Made by a program: the position numbers and the translations under genes
Notes under the pieces: model-generated
Told to the model about the DNA's origin: nothing
Databases searched by the model: none
The model's input: only the letters and a program-made list of their open reading frames with translations
Origin: Chrysomallon squamiferum
Taxonomy: Eukaryota > Mollusca > Gastropoda > Neomphalida > Peltospiridae
NCBI GenBank assembly: GCA_012295275.1
Contig: CM022666.1
Location: 6,500,839 to 6,564,838 of the forward strand
Length of the DNA stretch: 64,000 bases
Reading direction: 5' to 3'
Part shown: in pieces, positions 24,656-38,569 of the stretch
How positions within the stretch are numbered: the stretch's first letter is position 1
Layout of the letters: each line of letters opens with the position of its first letter

Positions 24656-25792
24656 CATAAATCTTTTGATAATTAATCATTTTATTATCTCTATCATCAT
24701 CATCATGGTCATTATTACTACTGCTACTAGTATTATTATATAATCATCATTATTAGTATTATTTTTATTACTAATAGTATTTTACTAATACTGCTACATA
24801 TGTGGATACCCACACCCACGCATATATCACGTTTCAGTTTAAATTACTGTGCAGTCGACACGAAGCGTGTCCAGAAAAAGAACCGACAGTAACAATGATT
24901 TTGACTGCCGTATCTGCTTTTAAGGGACCAACAGAAAATTAGGCAAAAGAAACATTACTGACATCAAATTTTGTAACGACTAGTTGCTTTGGTACGAGTT
25001 CTTGGCATTCCGTGGTAGAAATGAAAAATTGTATTGCCCTGGTAACGTAAAAAATGTTATTGCCTGTGTTTCTTGTATCAGCCGAGTGGCTTGGCAAACA
25101 GCTGTTTATAAACTATGCTCGGCTATAATTACTTTTAACGATAAAGATATGCACTGGTGATTTTTAAAAGTTATCCAATGAGCTGCCATTGTTACTGTCA
25201 GTTTTTCTCCGACAGAAAATCAATAATGGGTCAGGGATCACCGTTTAAGTGTTTGTGGTTTGCACGAATGTAGGTGTATCTGCACATGATTATATAACAG
25301 CAATATTTATCATACTGTCTATAAAGAATACAAATTATGCTTTATAAAATAAAAATTAAAATCATGTCACTGACTTCTATACAAGAGAAAAATCACTTGA
25401 AAAATGCTCTCATTAATTTTACTCGATATTAACAACAAAAAACAACAACAATAAACCCCCTAAAAAACCCTAAAGAATCCAGACAAATACAGAACAAGAC
25501 ATTTGTACTTCTTTTGAAGTCAATGTGTAAGTAATTCTCGAGGAAATATATATATATATACTGATTTATGAGTTTAATTCGTTCCGTTACCGAGCTCGTA
25601 ATTCAGTTTGCTTGTATATTAAATCAATTTTCCCAACTGAAATTAAATTTAAAAAACAGCCCCCCAAATATCACCCGAATTTTTGTAATGTGTTTTTAAA
25701 TAAGAAAACAAATATATTTATAAGAGACAGATATTGCATAAAAACTAAATAAAAGAGAATGTAAAGAAATAAATTGATTTTGTAAAGTGTAT
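24656..25792. other. Array spacer
   Basis: Close repeat of 13881-15019 at an offset of about 10.77 kb. No gene is seen. Confidence 0.5.
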
Positions 25793-26030
25793 TTTATCTT
25801 GGAGATCAGACAAATTATTTTAACGTCTTTGGCTGGAGTTACAGCCTTTATCGACTTCTTCAGCTTCAGTATTGTACATATCGTAGAAGTACTACGCTCG
25901 TACTGCCTTGCTAAGTCGACTACACACACACCTCGCTCACGTTTCATATGAATTCAAGCTTCAGTTTCATGGATATCATCCGCTGCTTCTTCTCAGCACT
26001 GTCCTTTGCACTCACTTTCTTAGGATCCAT
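25793..26030 (-). pseudogene. pogo/Tigger-like transposase N-terminal relic 5
   Basis: Nearly identical to the relic at 15020-15257, as expected from tandem duplication of the surrounding unit and not from a new insertion. Confidence 0.7.
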
Positions 26031-27226
26031 GGTTAGAAAAAAGAAATTTGCCGAACTGCTGCACAAAAACACGAGCACAACACAACAGAGATGCTTCCAC
26101 AACAAGGTAACCACGTGATGTAAATCAAGTGCTGTTTTATATTAACAGAGACATCAGATTCTCTGAAATATTATGTTCGTATGTGTATAGAGATTTGTTT
26201 CCATAATCTATAAGATAAGTCAGGAATTTAGCTGTGTCATAACAAAACATCCAACATCAACCATCGTCACCAATCAGACTTTCATTGTCAACCTCATAAT
26301 CCAAAATTTCAATGTCAGCCTCATCGTTCAGAATTTTATTGTTCCTACAAATACTATTAATATTAGTGCTGTTGCTACTATTATTAACTTTATCATCTTG
26401 ATCTTCCATCATTATTATAATTATTACTGTTTGCTGTTGTCATTATTGTTAAATAAAACTGCAGTGATACCTCTGGTCACTAGTTCATTATTTTTCTTAC
26501 TTGGATATTTACTTTAATGTGTAATTTTGCATTTGATATATTTGTTTTTTTAAATATCAAGTCAGATTAACGAGAGCATGTTTCAGCTCACTTTTCACTT
26601 GTACACCAGTCAGTAACATGATTTTAATTTTTATAAAGCAAAATTTGTATATTTTATAGACAGTATGTTAAATACTGCTGTTATATAGGTACACATACGT
26701 ACGTGCACAGTCACACACACACATCACAATTAAGTTTGAACGATCATCCACTAGTCTCTCACGTTTGATTTGCCGTCTTAATACCCCCCGCCTCCCATCC
26801 CCCCAAAAAACCATACAAAAAAACCAAACAACAATAACAATGGTAGGTCGGTGGACAAATTTTAAAAATCACCAGTCCATTCATTATCTTTACGCCTACC
26901 CGAGCAGTGTTCATAAATAGCTGTGACTCAGTCTGAGTGACTGTGAAATGTACACCTAGTGTGGTATCTTATTTCGCTACCTGATTCTGTCACTGTTACC
27001 TCTTGTCCACACGAACACCCTGAAAAACTGATACGCTTTTAAAAATCAATAAATAAAAATAAATAGTTTTTATCTGTCAGGGAATAATCCTAAATTTGAA
27101 ATTAGATAATGTAGAGGTTCTGGATTAAATATTTGATAAAATTATTTCGGATTACACTACTGAAGAGTGATTGAATAAAAACTAATAAAATACCTGGATA
27201 ATTGTCAGTTGTTACGTTTATTTCTT
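26031..27226. other. Array spacer at the end of the left contig
   Basis: Near copy of 15258-16500 and of 56887-58078. It ends inside GTTACGTTTATTTCTT at the gap. The same sequence continues uninterrupted at about 58067 in the right contig. No gene is seen. Confidence 0.6.
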
Positions 27227-27426
27227 NNNNNNNNNNNNNNNNNNNNNNNNNNNNNNNNNNNNNNNNNNNNNNNNNNNNNNNNNNNNNNNNNNNNNNNNNN
27301 NNNNNNNNNNNNNNNNNNNNNNNNNNNNNNNNNNNNNNNNNNNNNNNNNNNNNNNNNNNNNNNNNNNNNNNNNNNNNNNNNNNNNNNNNNNNNNNNNNNN
27401 NNNNNNNNNNNNNNNNNNNNNNNNNN
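27227..27426. other. Assembly gap, exactly 200 N
   Basis: A run of 200 Ns, a fixed-size scaffolding gap of unknown true length. Left of it is TNF-array spacer. Right of it is a ZBBX intron, so the join is not supported by local sequence continuity. Confidence 0.99.
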
Positions 27427-27620
27427 TATGTATGAAACTGTTTGTTAGAAAGCAAAACATACAGTTAATTTTCATAAAACACAAAGCTTATTTATTTATT
27501 TATTATTTAAAAAGGAAGCAAACATATGTTCCAGGAAAAAAAAAAATATATATATATATATTATTGTTTTTAGTTATTATTAGGATTATCAAAGTTTGTT
27601 TATTATGTAATTTACTTTAG

Positions 27621-27808
27621 AAATTTACGGAATGCCAAAAACCAAACTAAAAGGTTAGAAGAGGAAAACATAAAAATGGAAGAACGTCTAAGAGAACTCA
27701 AACTAGCAATGAGCAGAGAGAAAGAAGAAAGAGAGTAAGTTAAAATCTTTTATTTGTTTTTAAATTTAATTTAATTAAAAAATAATAAATATTTAATGAT
27801 TTTTAATA

Positions 27809-27850
<42 letters not shown>

Positions 27851-27871
27851 TTTTAATGAAATTCAAATTTA

Positions 27872-27907
<36 letters not shown>

Positions 27908-30900
27908 TAAAATTTTAAATCCAGAACTCACAAAAAAATAGTTAAAAATTGTCAATTAATTCCTTAGAAAACTGCACAATTATTATTGTCATAATTTTGA
28001 ATTATATAAATACAGTTTAAAATGTAACATTTAAAGATATCTGTATTGATACCGTTTTACCACATTTTATAAAACTTTTTTTTTTTCGAACACAATAAAT
28101 AACTTTATTATCATAAATTGTATTTTATATAAAAATTTAGATTTTGAGGTAGATATTTAAATATTTTACAGGAAGAAAGGTGGAGGCTTCTGGTCTAAGG
28201 GGCAAACTGGTGTACTAAGCAACTATGCTGGGGAAGTTTTGGAAAAGTCAAAGTCCAGAGTATGATTTTATGACTGAGTCTTCTGTTTTGCTTTGAATAT
28301 ATAATTAAAAACATGAAAGTCTCTGCTTTGTTTCTCTAGCTGTTTCTTTCCTAAATACTGATAAAACAGTTATTTTTAATCAGAATTCAGTCAGTTTATC
28401 ATCACATGGAAATAAACTTTAATCTCAGATGAAAAATAAAAGATACTGGTGTTTTTCTAGAACTTGAAACTAAAAAGGTAACTTTAGTTATTATTTTACA
28501 ACTGTGAAAGATAAATATAAATCTGTTTGAATAGTTTGAAATTTTGCTATTTTATTTGTCTGTGTATTACATTTTATAATACATATTTAATTTCAGAAGA
28601 AAGAAAAAGGTTTCAAAATTCTCAAGAATGAACCAATAGGTAAATAGATAATCTTTAATATTTTGTTTTTAATTAACTGTCACTACATTTCATTTATTTA
28701 ATGTGATGCAAATTTTAACAAATAAACAACATGCTATTATAGAGTAAAATTCAGTAATTATTTTAAATTTGATATTCTTATTTGCATTCATGACCTGAAT
28801 ATATATATGCTATTAGAATGTTACAGAAATAAAATATTGTATGTTTAATAAAAAACAACAACATTGTATTAAGATATGAATTTTTGTACTGATTGTTTTC
28901 ATCCGTGTATCTTTCTAAATTATTTTATTTATTTCCTCTTTTTTTTTCTTTTCTCCTTTCTATAATAATTTATGAATATATATGTATACAGTGATTTTAA
29001 ATCTCATAATAACAGAAGTGATAATTAAATATTTAAAATTTAAATGTTTTTTGTTGTTATTAGTTTTGATGTTGGTATTCTATTTTATTCTATTCTATTC
29101 TATGTATTACATTATTTTATATATTTTATTTCATTTTATTTTTTTATTTTTTTATTTTTTTATTTTTTATTTTTTATTTTTTTATTTAATATTTTATTTG
29201 AACTGAATTTTACGTTTCATATTTATTTATTTACTTACTTGTTTATTCTAGTTCTGCCAGAACGAAGCAGTGAGCCTGGGACATTAAAGTACATTGCTCA
29301 GAGACCACTCAATGGCAAAGAAAACAAACCAAAAGGTTTGAAGTGTGGCCAGTGCGAAGAACGAAGTGCATCACTGGTAATTTACATTAAAACTATTTAA
29401 TAAATATATATAAATAAATGTTAGTAATATATATATACTCCGTATTTAAGAATTTATCTTGCCTTGATTACTTGCTATCTCAAATTTTTATTCCACACAA
29501 AAACTGATGAACATAAGTCATAAATATTCCATTTCGTATTTTAATGCATCTTGGTATAGAGACTGAACTTTATCATTTATGTCTACACATTTTCATGCAG
29601 TGTGAATCTTTAGATTTTGTGACTGTTGTATCCTTTGGTACTGTGCTTCCTGCAGTTACTCATATCTTTCATTCAGTGTTCACTGAAAGTTACATTTTTA
29701 ACCATTTTATGGAATATCTAGAAAGAAATTAGTGGGTTGCATTGTGGATGTAGAAACAGTATTAAGGGGTCTGTGAAGTTAAAAATTCAGGGAATCACTT
29801 GTTAATGCATTGCTGGTTACACGCTCTGTTTATATTTGTTTCTGTTTGTCAAGACTTGAAAAGATGCGTTGTTATTAGATACATGAAAATGTTTTGTAAG
29901 ATAATGAGAAAAGAAAAAAGAGTTTTCTAATAAAACATTTTATATTATTCAAAATGTTACAGTAATAATCTGACAGTAATAATAAAAAATGCCAGTCACA
30001 GAAAATCTATACCAAGACTGTTAGTTATATTTATGTATGCAGACACAAACACACAAACTCACACACAGTTTATACACAGACAGACACACTCACTTGCACA
30101 TGTACAAGTAGGAAAAAGGAGCAATAGATAATAATTTGTTGAGATGTGTGTGTGTGTGTTATATTAATTATTATCTACCATATTAGTGTAAATAACAGTA
30201 TATAATTGATTATTTAGTTTTTTCTGTTTTTGTCTTTTCATTTCCCTAGGCTTGTCTGCAGTGTTCAGAGCATTACTGTACCAGATGCTTTGCAGCATTT
30301 CATATCAAAGGTGCTCTGAAAAAACATCGAAGCATTCCTGTAACGGTATGCTGTTTTGTCATACATGTCTTTTTAAATACTAGATTAGTGAACTATTATT
30401 AACATAAAACTTAATTTCTTTTATTCTTTTTTTATCTTCGTGCATTTATTTGTTTCGAATGTAATTACATTGTTTTTAAATATAACATATATATTTCTAA
30501 ACTGTATCGAGTGTTCTTACTATTAATAAAAAAACAGTGGATATATTGATTTTAAATATTATGTCTTTTATCTCAGTTATGTCTTTTATTATCGTACAGA
30601 ATCTGTAGATTGATTTTTTTTTACAATTTTTTTTTTTTAATTTACTGTGAATAAAGAGTAGATGTATCTTCAGAATTAATTAATTCATAATTTTAGCATT
30701 AATATTTCATAATCTGAATACTTCTTTACTTATGTTTTCACTTATCTGACATAATAATTTTTGATATTTTTGGTCTTTTGCAGGCCATGGGGCCAAGACA
30801 AAGCATGTCTCCAAGACCATTGAATTCATACAGGTTAGTGTTTTTACATTATTAAGATTATATTCTGGAAAGTACTCTTTATTATGTCATAATGTTGTGA

Positions 30901-33900
30901 TATATTTGAAATGGTTAATTCATTTTAATGTGGTATGGTTTATGATCTTATAATTAGTAAGACTGCTGTTATCATAAGATTAAATTTGTAGTCTATCAAT
31001 ATAGTAACAGCTGTAAGTATGCATTAACAATTATTTAATAAAATAATAAAAATATTTTATCTTATTTATACAATGATATTCAGTCCATTTTCTCTTCTTT
31101 TTTTTTATAATCATTATTATTATTTTTTAATATATTTAAAATGTAGTGATGTTTCTGATTAAAATATATTTAAATAAAACTAATTTTCAGAGAATATGAT
31201 TCAGCTCGTGATGTCAGTGTGGTTGGAGCAATGTCTAGCAGTATTGATAATGAGGTATTTTTCGTATTAACAAACTAAACTTTAATTTATAAACAATAAT
31301 TTCCATTGGTAGTTCTTCTGCAACAAATATGGTGAACTTTATTATCAATCTTACATTCTAACAATATTGGTGTAGCTTTAGTAATGATGTTTGACGCATT
31401 ATTTCAATGATTATTTTCATTTGATAATTGTAAACTCCAAGAGAAAGAAATACAAGTTAATGATACAGTCACAAGAACATTTATTCATTAATAATACCCA
31501 ATTATCCAACAAATTATGAATACAAAATGGTTTTTTTTTGGTTTTTTTAGGAGTCTGATCCAGATGGTCCTGAAGGAGCTAGTGGCTCCTACGATAGGCC
31601 GTCTTTGATGGCAGGCCGTTACGATGAAGCTGAGAGTGCAGCATCGTTTCAGCAGGCACTGTCGGCATGGAGAAGTGGTGAGAAGAGTCCAGGTCAGAAG
31701 ATGTCTGAAAACAAAGAACTTAGTTCACGGAACTCTGCAAAAAATCCAGGTGAAAAAATGAAAACTGTTTTTGACATATTAGTAGTATTTTTTTTTCACA
31801 TTGTTCTGGTGTCGATTACAAATGTCAGTCTTATTGGAAAAAATAACAAAGATGTGTTTATTTTTGTCTTAGTTTAAAGTGTTATCTGCTCTGATTTTGT
31901 AAAATGGTTAAAAATTATAGTTATTATTTTAGTTTTTTGACTTAATTAATATAGTTGGCGAAATTAAGCATTGGGATTGTTTTGATAGTTGTGCATATTT
32001 ATAAAAAAAAGAATCTTTCATTCATTTATATTTTTATTTACTGACACATATTTTTATATTTTATATATGTGTGTGTGTATATGTATGTGTGTGTATGTAT
32101 ATATATATATATATATGTATGTATAAATATATATATTGTTTTTTAATCCTAATCATATTTTTATTTTTATATATTTTTTCTAAAATGTTTAAAACAATTT
32201 ATTTATTTTATTATTATTATTTTTTAACACATATTTGTTTTATACATATATATATATTCTAATGAATGTTAACATATTTTTTTTTTTCTCTTCAGTATTT
32301 AGCACTGAAAGTTCCACAAGCACTACAGCTGTCATAGTGTCACCTGAAATTCATTTCCATAGCAAATTGACCTATGCTGAGAGATTGCTACTGAAGACAC
32401 ATCGAAGAACTGAAATCCCTTCTCTGGGTTCAGTGACCCCAACAAGTGGACGTCAATCTTCTTTTTCACGTAGAGATGATGATGACAATGATGGTAAATA
32501 TTTAATATTCCACTTCTATAGCTATGGTTTTCTAATGGTAATAATATAATCATAGTCTCATCAGTACTGCTTGATGTTTGTTTGTGCACTAGTTGTAAGG
32601 TGTTAAATTTTGATCATGAATTTTTTTTTTATGATATGTTGGCTAAGCTTGTGTTATAAAACTGAATGGGAAGATAAAAATTTAACATTTTTATTTTTAT
32701 TTTTTTTATTCATTTATTTTTATATTTATTTTATATTTTTTATTTTATTTTATTTTATTTTATTTTATTTTATTTTATTTTATTTTATTTTATTTTATTT
32801 TATTTTATTTTATTTCATTTCATTTCATTTTACATTACTTTACCTTACCCTACCATACCCTACCCTACCCTGCCCTGCTCTACTGTCCAGTATTTCACCT
32901 AACCAGTTCTGGTTTTTTTTTGTTAAAATAATAACTTCTTGAAAAATATTTTGAGTAACATCTGTTTATTTGAAGTATTTTATTTACATCTTACTTAGAT
33001 GATTTGGATGGAGAGCCAGTAAGTTTCACTGCCCTGTACGAGGCATCTGTCAATGTACAGTCACCACGGCAACCAGCAAGAGTAGACTCTGACATTTCCA
33101 TGATAGAACTGGACTCAAACTCCGTGAGTATTCTTAATTTGATTCTAAAAAAAATTTTGTTATCGTAGATGTACTGTGTCTGTTAGTATATTTATAAAAT
33201 ATAAATATTGTTAGAATGTTCCATCATTATATCTTGTCCAGGGGAGACAATTATGATCATAATTATTTGGTGGTTGACTCTACTGGTTTCCCTTCAGAGT
33301 GAGTGTCAAAGTATCCATGTTGCTGACTGTTCTTTTTTTTCTTTTTTTTTTCTTATTTATTAACTGAATATACAGAAAAAAATACAGGAAATACTAATTA
33401 CTGTCTTAAGATGTTAGTGATTTGCAGTGAGACATACACACACACACACACTTTCAATCTTTCTTACAGCTGCCATAATATAAATATTAGTCCTTGCATT
33501 ATTAATAATAACAGGAAGAAATAAAAAAACAGAAAAATCACATGTGTGGAATTTTTCAGAGAAATTTTACCATTTACGTTTCCAATTCATAATTGTAAAA
33601 ATCACTTGTTACATGGAAAAATGTTGTTGTTGATATTTAAAAGAAAATAACATGAACTTCCACAGCAGGGGCAAGATGTATTCTCAGATACTCTATACTC
33701 GTTATATTTAATATAATATCATTTGTTTTTGTTGTAGGCATACAAAGATCACCATTCCATGAAAATAATTGATCCGTATGAAGTTAAAGAAGTTGAACCA
33801 TATGAAGCGTGGGAAGTGGAAAATTTGAAGTATGTATCCTCAGTTCAGAAATTACCAAAGCTATTTCACTGATTTAAATAATATATTTAAAATGTGACAT

Positions 33901-35552
33901 AAAATTGACACAAAACATTAAGTTTTCAACAATCATTTTTTGATTATTATTATTATGACACAACCTCTTTATGACAGCTCTGTGAATTTAATAAACCTTT
34001 TATAAAGTTTTATCACATACTTGTTCTTAATACCTTAATGATCTCTAACAGAAGTTTTGGTACCATCTTTTAATTTATTGTTATTTTATATTTTTAATTT
34101 TCAGAAATTATAATTTTGCAATATTTTTTATCCAATTAAATCGCTACACATTTTGTTCATGCATTAACAGACCACACCAAAGCTGCTCTGTCATGGTATT
34201 TGGAAATGATTTATAGAAATGATAGATTTGCATTTCATTTCTCTTTATTTTTAGCAAAGTTTTGTCTGAAGCAACACAACAGGAAACACCACTGGCTGCC
34301 AAACCTCCCCCATCCAGAGGGTACAACAAGAAACAGTCTAGAAAATCAGCTGAACCAAAAAATCAAACAAGCGACTCTACAGAAACCGACCATTCATCAA
34401 CGAATCAAAATCACGAAAACAAAAAATACAAAACTACTTCCAGCAAACGGAACATTTCCTCCAGACAGGGAAGTGGAGATGGTGATGTGAAAATGGATTT
34501 TGTTGGTGATAACGAAGCTGAACCTGAGCTTCAGTTCAGTCAACCAAAGTCTCGTTGTGCTTCAGCTAGGTCTGTAAGGTCAAGGCCATCGTCTGCACGA
34601 GCCAAATCGTCCAAGTCACGAATGTCATCAAGACCTTCAAGCAGAGCAAAATCAAGAATTGGGTAAAGCTGAATTTTGTTTTTTCATTTGTTTGTTTGTT
34701 GTATATTTATTTGTTTCCTTTATCATTTTGTTTACCCCTATCATTCTATTAAATTTTACTTTTTTACTTATTTATTTATTTATTTTTTTATGCTCATATT
34801 TTTTATTCCTGGAGTCATTATTTATTTCCTTCCAACCTTTCTCATTTTTTAATTTATTGATAATTATATTTTTATTTCATCATTTTGTAATTCCAAAATA
34901 AATATACAACATTTTTATTAACATAATACTTACTATCATTATTATTATTTTTTAGCACGTTTTTTTATGGGTCATATTGCTATCACTCTATTACAGTATT
35001 ATAATAAAAATCTTGTCTTCCACATAATACTTACTTATATATCTATATTTAATCAATATTATCTTACTACATATCTTATTCAGCTGTGTGCATATACAAT
35101 GGTATGATTAAAAATTAATGGTAAGGAACACTCCTGACCTTTGAAGGAATTAATATTTGTCTTCTTTTTGTCAACAGAGAAGGAGTTTTAACAAAAGGAC
35201 CAAATGAATTGTTAAGAGAAGTAGCCAGTCGTTTAAGTCATACTGAAACAAATGCGTACAAATCTCCGATGGAGAATTTTTTCACAATGGGAGTGGAGAA
35301 GGAATTCCAGGAAAGAACAATGACTCCGTCCAAGAACAAGAAAGCCAAAGAAGATTCCTTTAAAGTTAGCAACAGACGTAAGTATTTCTTGTCATTTATT
35401 CAGAAAACACTGCCTGTGATGCACAGAGCATCAGGTTAGTTATCATGTTGTTGTTTTTTTTAGTCCAGAAAATTCTGTGTTGTTAATTTATCAGTTACAT
35501 GTTCCTGTTTGTTTATAAAGATTTCTTATTCTTATTTATTACAGGAGTGGAA

Positions 35553-35622
<70 letters not shown>

Positions 35623-38537
35623 TCTTAATCTTTTTAATGCTTTCTTTGATTGATATTTGTCACACTGATATCAAAATTTAATCTTAACAATAATGCTTAA
35701 TCTTCACTTTGTAATTATATTTCCACTTGTACTTTATTTCATGAAAAAACAAATGCCTTATTATTCTTGATATATAAAAACCCAATATTAAAATCAGACA
35801 TAAAACATAACATCCTACATGTTAACAATAATAATGATCTTCTTTTCCAACAACAGATATCATTTAAAACATATAAACTGTGCTTTGCAGAATTGCGAAA
35901 TATTAATTTTACTTTCAGATAGTGAATATTATTCACATACAGCTTAATGAAAAGTTAATAACATTTTCAGATAATTATCATATTTTAAAATAAAAATCTT
36001 AAATATTGTTTATCAGCTGTTTAATGAATATATATATATTTTCAGATAATTATCATATTTTTAAAATACAGATTTAAATATTATTTATCTACTATTTAAT
36101 GAATATTTATATTTTATGATAACTATCATATATTTTTTTAAAATACAAATCTTAAATTATATTTTATCTGTTATTTAATGAATATTTATATTTCCAGATA
36201 ATTATCACATTATCATATAATAATCCAAAACATTTATTTACCTGCTTCTTAATACTTTGTTACAATTATTGTAATATTTTGTATTTATAGTATATCAGAT
36301 GGCTCCATGTTCCTGGAAACCAGATAACAGCCTAGAAAACCACCTTCCTTCAGATACAGTTGTCTTAGATAATAGCGAATTTCTGTCACAGTTTGTTGGT
36401 AGTGAAGAGTTGAATGAAGAAGCATTAAGAGCTGAAAGGTATTTACGTTTTAAATCAATTTCCTTTAAGTGTATTATTATGATATTTTAGAAAACCACCT
36501 TCCTTCAGATATGGTTGTCTTAGATAAGAGTAAATTTCTGTCACAGTTTGTTGGTAGTAAAGCATTGGATGAAGAAGCTTTGAGAGCTGAAAGATATTTT
36601 ACGTTTTAAATCAGTTTAGTTTGAGTGTATAATTGTGATATTTTGTTTGTTAAATTGTCATTGGCACCCGTTTTAATAATGTTTTAATAAAAATTAAAAT
36701 AATATTTAAGTATTTTATACTTGCATTTTGTTAAATTATTTATTTATTTATTTTTATTTTTTTTTTGCTCTCTCTCTCTGTCTCTCTCTCTCTCATTTCT
36801 TTATTTATTTACAGAAGTGGAATGTCCAGAGGTGATATGCTAAAAGTTGAAAAGGAACAAGATGACACTACCAGAAGTAAAATGTCAAGAAGTGAAGTGT
36901 ATGAAGACGAGATTGCAAGACCTACATCATCCCAGTCTGACATGTATGGAGATGATCCACCTAAAAATGAAATATCAAGAAATGGGACACCCAGAAATGA
37001 AATATCATCACGTGGGACACCCACCAGAAATGAAATATCAAGAAATGGGACATCGAGAAGTGAAATATCAAGAAATGAGACACTCAGAAATGAAATATCG
37101 AGAAATAGTACACCCACAAATGAAATATCGAGAAATAGTACACCCACAAATGAAATGTTTAGAAGTGGGACACCCAGAAACGAAACATCAAGAAATAGTA
37201 CATCCAGAAATGGAATGTCAAGGAATGCCACACCCAGAAATGAAACGTCCATAAATAAAACCCCAAGAAACAACAGGTCCAAGACTGAAATCACAAGACG
37301 TGAAATTCCAAGAAATGAACGGTCAAAAACTGAAATACCGAGTGACGAAAATTCTGAATCTGAATTCTACTACGTTTCTAGAAATGAAGAGACAAGAAGC
37401 ATCGCACCCAGAAATGTGACTCCAAAGTGGCCATCTCCTCCTCCTGTTCCAAGACAGGACTCAGCCCATTTCAAAAGGCCAATTAGTCAAACAGAGCAAG
37501 TGAGATATGATACACCAGACACAGAAAGAACTCCGAGAGGAAAAACTCCCCGACAAAACAACAATGGCCGACCTGTAAGTAAGCAGGGTAGCAGACCCAG
37601 TTCCAGATTTGCTGGTGATGGCAGAACCTCGAGAGCTATAGGTATTGTATTTATTTTCTGTTGATTTGTTTTATTATTATTATTATTATTATTTTTTTTT
37701 TTTACTTAAGTAGTGATATACGTTTATCATAGATTAAGTTTATTTTATACATGATATATTAAAAATAATAATAATAATAATAATAAAATTAAAAACAAAA
37801 ACAAAAACGTAAGTCGGTCGAAAAAAACGTATCTGTTAATGACAGTGATCATTAGTTAATTAGTGAAATGAGAAACTTCAGTCTTGAGATTTTTCTCGTA
37901 CAGTTTGTTTCAGTATCAGTTTTAGTAGTAGTAGTAGTAGTAGTAATAGTAGTATTATAGTGGAACCTCGGGTTACGAACGCCTCGAAGCACGAACAAAT
38001 AAGATCACGATCCGTAATCTTGGGCAATTTTTGTCTAGGTTTACGCATAATGTTCCGAGTTACGAACTACAGCGACGCGCCACGGCAATCTTTCTTTTGA
38101 CGTCGGTTTTGACGTCATCATCTAGTAAAGATAAGAATAAATAGTTGCGTCAAAACGGAGTTCAAAGTAAGCATGCCCTATAGCAAATATATATCATAAA
38201 TTATGGCCTTTAGTCTTCGATACGCAGTTGCAGCTCAATGGCTTTTGCACTGAGATCGTGCGCTTGCATTTTTTAAAGTTTGCTGCTTTTATGTGTATAT
38301 TTTTTTATTATACCCTATCCAATATGGCGCCCAAGAAAACAAAAAGCCAAAGCGATAATGCTGGTGGAAAGTATAAACGTATCACAGAAGAGGTTAAAAA
38401 AGAAATCATTGCAAAACATGAGAGTGGCGTTCGTGTGTTTGATATCGCTTCACTTTATTTACAATTCGGTTTACGAACCGAGTTCTGGAATGAATTAAGT
38501 TTCGTAACCGGAAGTTCCACAGTATATTATTATTGCT

Positions 38538-38569
<32 letters not shown>

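Noticed and set aside
27102-27484. Frames made mostly of X across the gap
   Set aside because: They are translations of Ns.
36809-37294. Antisense 161-codon frame across the ZBBX repeat exon, and the +1 frame at 36847-37254
   Set aside because: Shadows of a 30-bp coding minisatellite whose length is a multiple of three; the spliced ZBBX frame explains the locus.
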